This document shows positions 1 through 10,841 of a DNA stretch of 64,000 bases, one piece after another. The notes under the pieces are model-generated. The model had not been told where the DNA came from, searched no databases, and saw only the letters and a list, made by a program, of their open reading frames with translations. The position numbers and the translations under genes are program-made. Source of the stretch: Ceratodon purpureus (Eukaryota; Streptophyta; Bryopsida; Pseudoditrichales; Ditrichaceae). The first letter of the stretch is position 1, and each line of letters begins with the position of its first letter. The stretch is from contig CM026433.1 of NCBI GenBank assembly GCA_014871385.1, positions 4,297,573 through 4,361,572 on the forward strand, written 5' to 3'.

Positions 1-522
1 CAATGATCCCGCTCCGTCATCTTTCAGCAAACACACGTGAAGTCTTTCAATTGCATTTCGTCGTGATTGTTGCTCTTCGGCTGATAAGCAATTCAAAGGT
101 CTTTGAATAGTCTGCAAGATGAGTTACAATACAGATCCGAATGCAAGGGGCTTTTAGTGTGATTCATAAGTGGTTTCATAAAAATCTCTTCAAATCGAAC
201 GAACATCTAAAAATTAGGCAATTGTTCACATACTAGCCCTGATGAAATTGATCCTTATCTCATCAAACCACCTAATCATCACAATGGGGTGAGTTTTCTC
301 GTGCAACCTAATGTCTCATTACGTCTGCATGATTTGTGGAACTAACTAGTGATCGGTTGATCAATTAAGCAAACATGACTCTCTACGTTCAAAACAACAG
401 AATTCATGATAATGGTTGCATTGATAATCCACCACTTTACTGCAAAAATTCACACAACTCGAGCATACAGGTGAGGCCAGTTCAAAAACTCGAAAGAGAT
501 CCACAGAGATGTTATTTACTAC
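1..522. other. Unassigned DNA downstream of exon copy A
   Basis: On the minus strand this is the intron or body of the gene whose first exon is at 523-597. No further exon could be placed with confidence before the window edge. No RNA gene was recognised here. Confidence 0.4.
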
Positions 523-1400
523 CTGGAGAAATGCAGACACCACTTCCTGCTTTGTGATTTCTCTCGGATACCCAAGCTCATCAGTTAACTCCGCCATCGC
601 CACTGCTTCTGCACTCTCGATCACCACTCCAACCAACAACTCACAAACTCAAACACCTGTAACACGAATACCACTTGTTGTCACAATGTTCAAACAAGAG
701 AAACTCTGCAACTACGCCTTCAACTGGTACCCACGTTCATGCAATTGCACACAAACCCTAATTAGAGATTTTGGTGGATACAGATGTAGTTCATTTTGAA
801 AGGACATCGCTCAAAACTACATTCTGCTAGACTCATACAGGTCGAATGATGATGTTATCACAGTGAGGTACAGGAGCTGGTAGGTTACGAAGGGAAGCCA
901 TGGCCGCATAATGTCACAAACATTTCACAATTCTGTAGACACCATCAAGAGATCCAGAATAGCCAGAGACGTGAAAATCTGACAAGATGCCATATCTTAC
1001 ATGTCAAAGAATGCGATGTCTTACATGTCCAAGTAACAACATAGCCTCCATTCCCACAACCACAACTGAGAAACGAACCCCCCTTGGTTACAAGAATCCA
1101 CCCAAGCTAACAAACGAGAAAAAAACGTTGAGAACAATGGCAGTTACCCACATCAATCATCCTCTGAATGCACAACTTCGAAACATGGGGCAGATTGATT
1201 CCACGGACTAAACTTAGGCCCAAGTCTCACCATGATGCATCCCTCCCATGAAATTGAGGACCGAGGCAAGCATGATGAAAACAGAGCCTAGACATCGGAT
1301 GCCGACTCAACATATGCATCAACGAGGTAGCAACCATTGCAATTCCCCATAAATGCGAAAAACCTGAAAATTACCCGACATAAACTGCAGAATTGATCCC
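480..1400. repeat. Host segment, uninterrupted copy A of a duplication
   Basis: Two stretches reappear elsewhere. The part from about 480 to 1014 matches 5790-6130, and the part from 1041 to about 1380 matches 35234-35600. Anchors include the exon at 523-597, GGGAAGCCATGGCCGCAT (near 892) against GGTAAGCCATGCCGCAT (near 6033), ATAGCCTCC at 1041 against 35234, and GACCGAGGCAAG near 1259 and 35496. Copy A lacks the 29-kb insertion and acts as an in-window empty-site reference. Confidence 0.7.
523..597 (-). CDS. First exon of unrecognised gene, copy A (partial)
   Basis: Twenty-five codons start at an ATG in good context (gtggcgATGGCGGAG) and end in phase 0 at a donor, CTCCAG|GTAGTAAAT. The peptide begins MAELTDELGYPREI and ends SAFLQ. 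Upstream on the minus strand is leader-like DNA with the AATTAGGGTTTG string common in plant 5' leaders. An exon of identical length with the same donor lies at 5808-5882, which argues that it is a real exon and not a chance ORF. The family is not recognised, and the rest of the gene lies at lower coordinates or outside the window. Confidence 0.55.
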
Positions 1401-2345
1401 CTGATTCCTTCCTCGACTCAGTCCTGTCCATTTTAACTGATAGCATTTTTTTTTATCATATCCCACTGATGCCCACCCGGATACCAGCCACCACCATTCA
1501 TTGCTTCCTCCAACTTTCCCCAGACCAGCCAGCATTCCAAGTCTGGGGACTACGACTCCTCCGATCGGCCCATCTGCATCTATCAATTCGTCTCGAAATG
1601 CTGGAATCACCATGAAGAGATGATCTGATTCTCTTGCAACAGCACACATTTCTTACTTCCTGCCCAATCTCACAAACCGTCTGCCGGCCTCTGTCGCCGG
1701 CCTGCTCACTGTCCTTTCAATCTTCTCGTCTCGATCCCTCGACTGGAAACGGTTCCACGTTGTAGCTTCTTCCCAACCACCTTCTTCTCGGTAATGTTTC
1801 CAGTCATGTTGCAGACAAACAATTCTCTTCTGAAATGTTGTCAGAGCCTCCTGAATTGTGTTTTGGTTTTGCAGGATTTCGTTTAGCTGATTCTGTTGCA
1901 ATGAGATTTAGTGTGTTGGATAAAGGCATAAGTCCCACTTTTCCATGATGCTCTGGCAGCTTAACAATAGCAAAAGTGTGGTTTCGGTTCATTCATTCAT
2001 GCGTGATCCGAATCTGGCTTCATTCATTTGGACATGAAGTAACACATGGTGGGAGAAAGTGGAATTTCGAGGTCATAAATGGGGTGAAATTGTGGTGTGT
2101 AGAGGATAAGATGCAGCCTGCAGGGCGATGAGATCAGTTTAGGGTTGGAAGCATCGTCGTCGTGAGTTGAGAATCTCATCCTGCGAGGAGATGCTGCCAG
2201 AGTTCACACTTGGGCACATCATCATCATCATCATCTGGTGCTGCAGAATCGGAGCAGGAGCGGAGGAATCTGCGGGGAATTCCACTGTAAGTTTGTGCAT
2301 CCATTTTTGCAATGTACCCATGTGCTATGTAGGAGGGCCGTGCTG
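1400..2345. other. Intergenic region and promoter side of the S9 peptidase gene
   Basis: No gene is supported here. Minus-strand open stretches near 1653-1992 have no family signature and no convincing splice sites. The segment 2140-2345 is GC-richer and probably holds the leader of the downstream gene. No clear TATA box was found. Confidence 0.4.
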
Positions 2346-4901
2346 ATGGCGGTAGCTCTAGTGGCAGCCAGCGCCTCCGCATCAAGGTTGCTTCTGACTA
2401 CCAATCCTGGGCGCTTCGTCGGGTGCAGATGGGTGCCGCAACGTAGGGGATCACATGGGTCGCAGCAGAAGCTGAGGAGCTCAGTTTCTGGAGGGAGTGT
2501 GAGGAGGAAGGACAGTTGTGTGGTGCGCGCCATGGATCAGGTCGCGTCGGGGAAGGTCATGTCGCCGAGTGCGGGTGAGAAGACGGACGCAAGTTCAGAT
2601 GCGGAGTCTGAATTGTTGCAGGCGTTTTATGCCATTCCGAGCATAGACAAGGCGTGGACGATTCCGTCCCGGAAGGGCGAAGGGGGTTTTGATGTGGTGG
2701 TGGCCATGAGCCAGGTCAATCTTCCTGCGAATGCGAAGCGGACGTTTCTGTCGACCGTGTACATCCCCGAGACGACAGCTGCGACGACTCCGGATTATCA
2801 CTGGTCTCCGTTTCCGTTTGAGATCAGCGGCGCCAGCCTGATTGTGCCCTCGCCATCGGGGGCCAAGGTGCTCATAATTCGAAACCCTAAGGACGCGACC
2901 TCGCCCACGAAGCTCGAGATTTGGGGCCCGGGGCAACTGCTGCGGGAGATTTTTGTGCCGTCGTCAGTGCATGGCTCCATCTACGGGGATGGCTGGTTCG
3001 AGGGCGTCTCGTGGAGCCAGAACGAGGAGTTTGTCGCGTATGTGGCCGAGGAGCCTGCTCTTTCGCGACCCATCTTCGGGCAGAACGCTTCAACGTCGGG
3101 GCAGAACAGTAATGGTGCATTGGAGGCAGGGAATTGGAAAGGACAGGGGGATTGGGTAGAGGATTGGGGTGAGTCATATTCTGGGAAGCGGAGGCCGGTG
3201 CTGTTTGTAGCGAATGTCAGCACTGGTGCTGTGCAGGTTGTCGAGGGGATTGCTAGAGATGTTAGTGCTGGACAAGTGGTGTGGGCACCTCAAGCGGCGT
3301 CGTCTGATACCCCGCAGTCGCTGGTTTTTGTGGGTTGGTCCTCTTATGCTGACAACTTTACCACCCCACGGAAGCTGGGTATGAAATACTGCTTCAATAG
3401 GCCTTGTTATCTTTACCATGTTGAAGCTCCAGTTCCTGGTAAGGAGCCTTCGAATGCAGCTCCGGTGGCTACCAAGTTGTCAGAAGGCGTGAGCAGTGCG
3501 TTTTCTCCTCGGTTTAGTCCGAATGGGAAGATGCTGGTGTTCTTATCTGCTCAAGCGGCTGTCAACAGTGGAGCGCACAATGCCACCAATTCGCTGCATT
3601 GTATCGATTGGCCAGCAGATGGGATCATTAGTGGGAAGAGGCAGATCAGAGATGTGATCAACGTGGTACAACATGCGGAAGAAGGTGCATTTCCCGGTCT
3701 CTACTGCTCCAATCTGATTGCCAACCCTTGGTTGAATGATAGTTCGACGCTGTTGCTTGCCTCGTCCTGGAGGAGTCAGCAGGTCATTCTTGCGATAGAC
3801 GTTGAAAGTGGAACCATGACGAAAGTTAGCTCTTCCGAGTCTATGGCGTCCTGGAACATTCTTGGGATGCAAAATAGTTGCGTAGTTGCGATTGAGAGCT
3901 CCCCTACAAAGGTGCAGAGTTTGATGTTAGGTCACTTGGCATCTGGCGACAGCCCAGTCAAGGGTGGTAAAGAGTGGAACTGGTCGGCGATCAATGTTCC
4001 TTCTCTCAGATTTGCCGCCAAAGTGGAGACAGCAATGCAGTCCATGAGATATGAAATTCTCCAGGTTCCTGCTCCCATGACGGATCCTCTGAAATCGTTA
4101 TCCGAAGGCTCTGGGCAACCGTTTGAGGCCATCTTCGTTTCGCCGACTGGGTCCATTAACCCTCCAACTGATGAGGCAAGGATAGAGAGTATTCCTCCTC
4201 TGGTGGTCGTGCTGCACGGAGGTCCGCATTCTGTGAGTCAGACGAGCTTCTCCAGGAATGCAGCTTTCCTCTCAGCCCTGGGATTCAGTCTGCTCCATGT
4301 AAATTACAGGGGTTCACTAGGGTTTGGAGAGGAAGCTCTGCAGTCGTTACTTGGTAATGTCGGTCGGCAGGACGTTGGGGATGTGCTTGCGGCATTGGAT
4401 CTCGTTATTGGGAATGGAATGGCAGACCCTGCGAGAGTTGCTGTTCTTGGTGGGTCTCATGGTGGTTTCCTGGCGGCACATCTGGTCGGTCAGGCACCGG
4501 ATCGGTTCACGACAGCTATTGCAAGGAACCCTGTGTGCAATGTCTCTTCTATGGTGGGCATCACTGACATTCCAGATTGGTGCTATGTGGAAGCTTTTGG
4601 GAAAGAGGGCATGACCAACTACACTGAAGCACCATCTGTGAAGGACCTGAGTGTGCTCTACCAGTGCTCTCCCATTGCTCACCTTTCCAAGGTGAAGGTG
4701 CCGACTCTGTTCCTGCTTGGAGCACAAGACAGACGAGTGCCAGTTTCAAACGGTTTCCAGTACGTGCAAGCCTTGCGAGCACGAGGCCAGGAAGTTAAAG
4801 TCATTCTGTTCCCGGAAGATCTCCACGCCATCGACAGACCACAATCAGATTTCGAAAGCTTTTTGAATATTGGAGTCTGGTTGAAGAGATTCATGCAGTA
4901 A
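2346..4901 (+). CDS. AARE: Acylamino-acid-releasing enzyme (prolyl oligopeptidase family S9C), plastid-type N-terminus
   Basis: An uninterrupted 851-codon reading frame. The first in-frame ATG is at 2346; upstream in-frame codons are open but contain no ATG. The first ~60 residues (MAVALVAASASASRLLLTTN..., rich in Ala, Ser and Arg) look like a chloroplast transit peptide. A second ATG at 2532 (MDQVASGKV) would give a cytosolic form of about 789 aa, near the usual family length. The N-terminal part is beta-propeller-like and the C-terminal third is the alpha/beta hydrolase. The catalytic triad is visible: Ser704 in GGSHGG, Asp795 in GAQDRRVP and His827 in EDLHAID. The oxyanion-side HGGPH motif is also present. 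The family removes N-acylated residues from peptides and degrades oxidised proteins. Plant homologues are usually intron-rich, so the intronless structure is odd and could mean a retrogene. Confidence 0.93.
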   Translation: MAVALVAASASASRLLLTTNPGRFVGCRWVPQRRGSHGSQQKLRSSVSGGSVRRKDSCVVRAMDQVASGKVMSPSAGEKTDASSDAESELLQAFYAIPSIDKAWTIPSRKGEGGFDVVVAMSQVNLPANAKRTFLSTVYIPETTAATTPDYHWSPFPFEISGASLIVPSPSGAKVLIIRNPKDATSPTKLEIWGPGQLLREIFVPSSVHGSIYGDGWFEGVSWSQNEEFVAYVAEEPALSRPIFGQNASTSGQNSNGALEAGNWKGQGDWVEDWGESYSGKRRPVLFVANVSTGAVQVVEGIARDVSAGQVVWAPQAASSDTPQSLVFVGWSSYADNFTTPRKLGMKYCFNRPCYLYHVEAPVPGKEPSNAAPVATKLSEGVSSAFSPRFSPNGKMLVFLSAQAAVNSGAHNATNSLHCIDWPADGIISGKRQIRDVINVVQHAEEGAFPGLYCSNLIANPWLNDSSTLLLASSWRSQQVILAIDVESGTMTKVSSSESMASWNILGMQNSCVVAIESSPTKVQSLMLGHLASGDSPVKGGKEWNWSAINVPSLRFAAKVETAMQSMRYEILQVPAPMTDPLKSLSEGSGQPFEAIFVSPTGSINPPTDEARIESIPPLVVVLHGGPHSVSQTSFSRNAAFLSALGFSLLHVNYRGSLGFGEEALQSLLGNVGRQDVGDVLAALDLVIGNGMADPARVAVLGGSHGGFLAAHLVGQAPDRFTTAIARNPVCNVSSMVGITDIPDWCYVEAFGKEGMTNYTEAPSVKDLSVLYQCSPIAHLSKVKVPTLFLLGAQDRRVPVSNGFQYVQALRARGQEVKVILFPEDLHAIDRPQSDFESFLNIGVWLKRFMQ

Positions 4902-5789
4902 TGCAGGGGCACAGTTGATTGGGTACATCTGAAATATATGATCTGCAATGACTCGAGACTAAAAAGCCCGGCCAAGGCAAGTTTTAACTGACGCTGAATC
5001 TGCTTGGCTTCTCAAGCTTCCCCACACTTTTCAGTTGAACATTATGGTCGCTCTAAAACCTCAGAGTGGGTCATTGAGGCTCGCTCTTGTGACCATCACA
5101 GAATTCTTACATCATTTTTTTATGAGAATTTGATAACTGGTATATTCTCTTCTTAAATTTTCTTGAGTTTATGCTGAACATTGTCACATGTCGCGACACT
5201 CTAGTGAATTTATCTGGAGGCATGAGAATAGAAGTAGAACGAAATCGAGGAATGCAGGTGTCAAATTTCATTTCAAATCAGCAATTCTTGAAATTTCATT
5301 AGATTTGTAATTTATCTGGACTTTATTTCGCTGGTGTGGGCTGAATTTATAGCACCTTGCTTATTGTTATTGTTATTATCTTAATCTGTTGGTATTTTTA
5401 ATTCACGATTGGACTCTCGCTCAAACACACTCTGAGTGACTCGCTACCTGAGATTTCAAAGTGACAAAACTCAAGACATTCCGAAAGACAATCGCGGATC
5501 GCCTCTGAATAGTCATGAACTCACAGAGCTGTACAGTACATTACTATTCAGAAGGCTACATCCAGGAAGTTTGAATCCCAGACAGGAAGTGATTCTAAGT
5601 CTGCTAGGGATTTATCTAATGGTTCAATAAGGAAGTTCACCCAAGATGTCGACTGGGGTTTGATTTGAACATGTTTTTTCTGATCCATGCAATTGTTTGT
5701 GATGAATTCCAATTAGAACATCTCAGGACCTGCATACAGATGGGTTCGAACTTCAATCTACTGACTTGAACGAGGTCAAATCGTGGGAG
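4902..5789. other. 3' region of the peptidase gene and intergenic DNA
   Basis: AT-rich DNA with no supported gene. The peptidase 3' UTR presumably occupies the first few hundred bases. A GC-richer stretch at 5430-5640 shows no recognisable coding signature. Confidence 0.4.
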
Positions 5790-6134
5790 AAGAATATCAT
5801 TGCCTACCTGGAGAAATTCAGACAGCGCTTTCTGATTAATTAATTCTCTCGGATACCCAAGCCCATCAGTTAATTCCGCCATCGCCACTGTGCACTCTCC
5901 ATCACCACTCAATCACCAACTCAGAAACCTTTCACACAAGCACATCATATGTCAAAAAATGGTCACACTAGAAGTTTCTGCAATGACTCCACTACAAATT
6001 GCCACTCCATATCCACACACATGTGACTTCTAGGTAAGCCATGCCGCATTCGACAAACGTCACAGCTAGATATGTGAAGAACCAGCGTAGCTAACTGCAA
6101 CATGATTTTCATACGTGTCAAAGGGGAATGCTAG
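5790..6134. repeat. Host duplication copy B, left half
   Basis: Direct-orientation copy of about 480-1014. It contains the duplicated exon and upstream DNA and stops at the left end of the 29-kb element. Near the junction TACGTGTCAAAGGGGAATGC matches TACATGTCAAAGAATGC of copy A (about 998-1014). The last four bases before the element are CTAG. Confidence 0.7.
5808..5882 (-). pseudogene. First exon of unrecognised gene, copy B
   Basis: Twenty-five codons starting MAELTDGLGYPREL and ending SEFLQ, with a phase-0 donor CTCCAG|GTAGGCAAT. Length, start context (gtggcgATGGCGGAA) and donor position equal those of copy A at 523-597. No downstream exons are evident between 5400 and 5800. The giant element sits about 250 bp upstream of this ATG, in what would be its promoter, so a truncated duplicate is the simplest reading. 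A still functional gene is possible. Confidence 0.5.
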
Positions 6135-6194
6135 GACATGAGCGATGAGCCGTGAGCCATGTGCCGTGAGCGAGTTTCCATGAGCCGTGAGCGG
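6135..6194 (+). repeat. Left terminal inverted repeat, heptamer-built
   Basis: Starts GACATGAGCGATGAGC and continues as degenerate 7-bp units of the form CRTGAGC (CATGAGC, GATGAGC, CGTGAGC, CATGTGC), then a short spacer and two more units. The first 10 bp exactly match the inverse of the right end. Confidence 0.75.
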
Positions 6195-6701
6195 ATGATT
6201 TACTTTTTTTAGTAAATGTATTTCATTCATCAATGACAATGAACTCATCCAAAATGAATGAACAATTTGGAAATCCACAGAGCAAACATCAAATAAAATG
6301 ATGATTAGTATTCCCAGGTGTCAAATTAAATCATTAGGAATGGAAAGCTTAGGTTCAGAAAAACGGCTCATAAAACAGACGAAGAAATTTGCAAGCCATG
6401 GCCAGGTAAATTAGGTTTAAACACGGATATGGCTTTTGCAAGCCATGGCAAAAAACCACGCGGTATGCATGTCACATTTTTGCACATTCATGTGGCCTAT
6501 CTCGACAGAGGTCAGTGTTTCTTAGATCGCTCATTGTTATGTACTCAGTCAGACACATCGAAGTGCAACACAGTGGGTAAGGGTTTCCGGAAATTATTTG
6601 TAGTGAAGTGAGCTGATATTGTGAATTCTAAGTGCGGTACTTATGTTAACTTTATGGGTAGACAATGTAGCACATTGCATGTGTATATTTGATCTGTACA
6701 G
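6195..6701. other. Left subterminal non-coding DNA
   Basis: AT-rich sequence with no supported gene. ATGGCTTTTGCAAGCC at 6429 followed by a GTATGCATG donor-like site could be a tiny first exon, but its phase does not fit the next exon-like stretch at 6702. Confidence 0.3.
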
Positions 6702-6900
6702 CTATACGGAGCAGGAGCGACGGTATACCGTAACATCTGACACCGATAGACATGAAGGAGGCTTTCTGGTTGACCTGCTGAAGAATTGGAGCAAGAACGA
6801 TGCACCGGAGTATGAGTTCTCGGTGTACTTTGGTCGGAGCGTGATTGAAATCAAAGCAGAGCGGAAGATTTCTGAGAAAGGGGGACAAGAAGCGCGCACC
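6702..6900 (+). CDS. Putative internal exon of an unrecognised gene (partial)
   Basis: Open in one frame, with an acceptor (ATCTGTACAG|CTATACGG) and a strong donor (CGCACC|GTAAGT). The predicted peptide is well mixed and charged, with parts reading YTVTSDTDRHEGGF and EYEFSVYFGRSVIEIKAERK. It ends in phase 0. No connecting exon in phase was found, and the family is not recognised. It may be a fragment of a degraded cargo gene or part of a longer transcript leading to the RING gene. Confidence 0.35.
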
Positions 6901-8018
6901 GTAAGTGTTCCTGTCAAGTATGCATCCAGTTTGTAGCATGCTTCAAACTTCAGTATGTTCGGTACTATGTTTTGATGTACATTTTCATGTTCACTTATTG
7001 ATTCAAGATTTTTGGGTATGGTATTGCAATTTGGGGAAAGTGGTACCTAATGGTCTGGCAAAATTACTCTAAGCTTTAAGAATGAATATGTTTAAAGGAC
7101 GTGCTGCGGCATGTTCGACAATAATCAGAATTCCACAGCAGTGCAGATGGAGGTGGGTAATTTCATGAATATATCTCTGTACTTATTTGACTACCATTCG
7201 CATGTCTTATATCAGCAATGGACGTCAGCATTAGCTGCCAGAAACTTTCTGAAACATATGTCCTGAAACCATACTCTCTAATGCACAGATAGATAGAAAT
7301 TCAGCTGGAAAAGAGAAAGTAGTACCAGTCCTGTAATTAGATCGATCAGAGACATTACTGGCGGCAAGGGCTCAAGTTGTAAAACCTTCATTCATTGATG
7401 ACCACTGATTCCTCCGTGTGGACTCTTTGTGCAGAAATTAAACCGGAAATCCATAACTGACTGGCCCTCCCTTGGAACTTGACACAACACATCTGCATAT
7501 CTGTAAGCCTCTTTTACTGCCCTCGAAAACATATTTTCTACTTCTAAAACGCAATACATGCTGACTGATTATCAGAATATGCTAGTCTAGTATATGAGAG
7601 ATTAATCTGAAAGCTCTAGTGTATAATATAACACGCATCATTGATTATGTTGAAAATATCACATGTACCTCATCAAATCCTCTTAAATTTGCTAAATTGA
7701 CTGAGTGGAAGCTCGCAATTCATACAGTAAACATCAATAAGTCTAGAAAGGTGATAAAAGCAAAGCTATGACAAAAACTCACATAAAGATGGCCTTCTGT
7801 TGCAGGAATCTTGAGAACACTTCGCTCACTGAAAATATTACAGAGTTCAAGAACATCTGGTTTCAAGTGACCTGTAAGTTCCACAACTCGAATTAGACAG
7901 GCGATTCAGTTTATGTCTAGGCATGACATGAATGAAACAGATTGACAAGAGAATGGCAGGAACTGAAGACCGAATGATGTTGTTCTATGCAGGAGGGCAA
8001 CAAGAGTGATTGAGCGTG
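6901..8018 (+). other. Non-coding DNA with a possible small exon, leader of the RING gene
   Basis: A 66-bp exon-like block at 7806-7871 has acceptor GTTGCAG and donor ACCT|GTAAGT, and codes for LENTSLTENITEFKNIW in one frame. A second acceptor (TCTATGCAG at 7992) lies 26 bp before the ATG at 8019 and probably starts the exon that carries the RING coding region. All three frames close between 7993 and 8019, so the preceding exons would be leader or a separate gene. Confidence 0.35.
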
Positions 8019-9364
8019 ATGGAGAGAAATAAACTAGAGAGAGGAAAGGAGGAATGGTTTGCATCAGAGGTTTGTTTGCCTAATTGGGGGCTGGATCCCT
8101 CAAGAGACTGCAACCATGTAGAGAATTCAGAGTTGGAGAGGATGTTTGGTGAGCGAAGGAAGAAGATAGGATATTTCTATCCAAATGCAAAGTCTACTAG
8201 AGTTCAAAAGCGGATAGAGGAATTAGTTCCTGCCATTTACCAATGTTCTAAGATGCCAAAGAATCAGAGTATCTCAGAGTCCTTGGCTAGGGCAATTGTT
8301 TCAGAGGTGTGTCACGGCCACCCTATGAATTGGGCACAGTATGCTGAGGAGAGGTGGAGGGCGAAAAAAAGTGGGAAGAAGAAGGTCAGTCCAGTCATAA
8401 AGTACGAAGCTCAAGAAACCAAGGATTCGTACTATGGATTGGTGAAGAGAAGATTTGAGACAGAGTTGACAAAAACAGAACTTCAGCACAGTGAGGTGGA
8501 GGCTGATTATAGCGACCGTCATATATTCATTAGTACCCTGATGTCCAAGCCAAAAAATCGAGCATGTGGAGCCGAAGCAGAGAAAATCAAGACAAGTATT
8601 TCAAGGCTTCGTGGGAGATTGGAAGCTTGTGAGGACGTTCTCAAAGACCTTGGGGACACTGAACAGAATGTGGAAGAAAGGAAGAGAGAGGAAGACCGCA
8701 TAGTTGTTCTGAAATACAGGATAAAGAAGAAAGAGATTGCCTTGGTTGACACAAAAGGTCAGATAACTGAAGCTATGGAGGAGCTAAAGAGACTTCAATC
8801 AGTCATGGAGGACCTTCAGCTTAAATCAGATCGACTAAAAGAAAAACTGGAGAAGATAGCTAAGTTACTTCCTATCCCTTTGACTTTGCATACAAGTCAT
8901 CATATTCAAGGAGATCCAACTGGTCGAAGTAGTTTCCAGATAAAAGTCAATCACTGTGCTCTGTGTGAATCGAGCTTCACACAAATGGATATACTTGTAG
9001 CACCATGCCACTGCACATACCACCTCTGGTGTGTTGTGATGCAAAGCATGCTGGCAGATGAATGTGCCAACAGTGAATGTAAGGAGACATTCACCGAGAG
9101 TTGGAAAAAAAGTCTCGGCCTCGACAAATTACCAGGTAAGATAACAATAAACCATATCTTTTTGATTGAACTCAAATCGTATTGGTAGAGATGTTAAGTT
9201 CTCTTTGACTTTCTTTATTTGATTCTAACTCAACCTGATGCTGTGAATTAATAGATTATGATCTTGACAAGCCACCAAGACAAGTTAATCAGCCAAGTCA
9301 AAAGCGTAAGCATACAAACTCAGACATTGGTGGGGTGAACTTCTCGAAGAAAAAGAAGAAATAA
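8019..9364 (+). CDS. Coiled-coil RING-like zinc-finger protein of the element
   Basis: Two exons, 8019-9135 and 9255-9364, joined in phase (CCA G|GTAAGA ... TTAATAG|AT), giving 408 aa. Residues ~1-130 are basic and mixed. Residues ~190-290 are a long charged coiled coil (for example EERKREEDRIVVLKYRIKKK). Residues ~311-365 form a RING-like Cys/His cluster: CALC, then PCHCTYHLWC, then CANSEC. The C-terminus ends in a basic tract (QKRKHTNSD ... FSKKKKK) typical of a nuclear localisation signal. The open frame extends nine bases upstream but only from a TTG; the ATG at 8019 is the sensible start. A role as E3 ligase or DNA-bound partner of the transposase is inference. It is the leftmost well-supported gene of the element. 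Confidence 0.75.
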
Positions 9365-9679
9365 ACATTTACTGGATGAGCAAGGTACAAACTGGTAAGT
9401 ATAAAATCCGAACTGATTGAAAATATATTGTTTACTACTTTATGAACTGTTTACCATATTATAGTATAACATGTAATACTATCATGTGCAGGTTTGTAGC
9501 AAGATTAGATACTTGAATCAACGACTTCGAGTGTTCCTTGAAGGTGAATTCCAAAAGTATTTTAAAACGCAGATAAATGGTCTTGACGATCACGATAGTT
9601 CAAGTCTGTTTTTTAGAAACTCATTGTGGAATAGAAAATCTATTTTGAAAACTGATTTTCAATTGAGAGCTTCATAGTC

Positions 9680-10841
9680 GTTCGGCACCGAATGTAGGTG
9701 TAGACGCTAGAATAACTGTTGCCTTACTCGGGCAATGCCGAACATTTGAACTCGTATAAAAATGCATGGGCAATGCCGAACATTTGAACTCGTATAAATA
9801 TGCATGTTTTCAATTACCGAGATATATTGTGCCATAAGTTCACATTGACATGAAGTATATATCACAATTGAAGTTAACAGATCAGAACTTTAGTTAACAC
9901 TAATAGTAACATTAATATGTAACACTAGTAGAAACATGTCCACTGTAATTGACTAACCAGAAACATTTCAAATAGAAGCGGATGACCCGTTCGGCACCGA
10001 ACCACTAGCATAACTCAAAAAGATATACACAAAAGCTGTTTGTAAAAGGCACCCAGCTGTTTGTAAAAGGCACCCAGCTGATTGACATATTCAAAAATCG
10101 AATTCACATTTGATCCCTGGTTGCTACACTGGCCAGGAGCACCCTCGTTCATTTCTTTCGGCATTGTACACGGTTCAGCAGCATAACCAAGGTTTGATGG
10201 CCACTGCCATGCCAACATATGCATATCTGCTGCTGGAAAGTGGGAAAAAAAAGTGTTGTCAAATTGCCCATATTGAAGCTGCTGCAAGTGGGGCGGCAAG
10301 TGATTCTCCGTGAAGGTACACCACGAGGGGAAGTTATAACCTACTGGATCCGATTACATTAAAAGTGAGATTTTACTCAAGGCAGAGAGCTGATTTTGCA
10401 AGTTCGTTGCCGAACGAGCTATGTAGGGTTGATTTTGCTGAATGGCTGTGTTGCGGTATTTGTATAATTTCAAGTGGAGAATGGGCACAAGAGATATTGC
10501 ACTACAGATCTGAGTTGAACTTCTGAATTCTTTTGGGGATCTAGTTCTGACAGCTACTTACTAATCTAGAATACAGACAGTTTTCTTCTTGGAATTAGGA
10601 ACCACTTCAATTTACAACATTGAAGGGGTTCTATCAGGTGGCCACTTGTCGTTCTGTAGCGAACGACACCATCGTCCCCAATTTGACTGCCATATAAGTG
10701 AGAGAAATAAAATTGGGCTATACACCCTGTTCTGTACAGAATGCCTACGAAGGCACCAATTTCTAAAGAAAATAAATTATACAGATTTTCATTGACATCG
10801 TAGATTTAATTAAGTCTGAGGGATGGCGTTCGTGCCGAACG
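9680..10841. repeat. Palindrome cluster 1 (six 14-bp dyads)
   Basis: Sites at 9680 (GTTCGGCACCGAAT), 9989 (GTTCGGCACCGAAC), 10402 (GTTCGTTGCCGAAC), 10651 (GTTCTGTAGCGAAC), 10729 (GTTCTGTACAGAAT) and 10828 (one base shorter, GTTCGTGCCGAAC). All lie 3' of the RING gene in DNA without a supported gene. Confidence 0.85.
9730..9805. repeat. 38-bp direct repeat, two units
   Basis: The unit starting GGGCAATGCCGAACATTTGA occurs at 9730 and again at 9768 with one difference. It contains the half-site GCCGAAC. Confidence 0.85.

Noticed and set aside
2238-2345. Upstream extension of the S9 peptidase frame
   Set aside because: The extension begins with GTG and contains no ATG. The first ATG at 2346 gives a sensible transit peptide.
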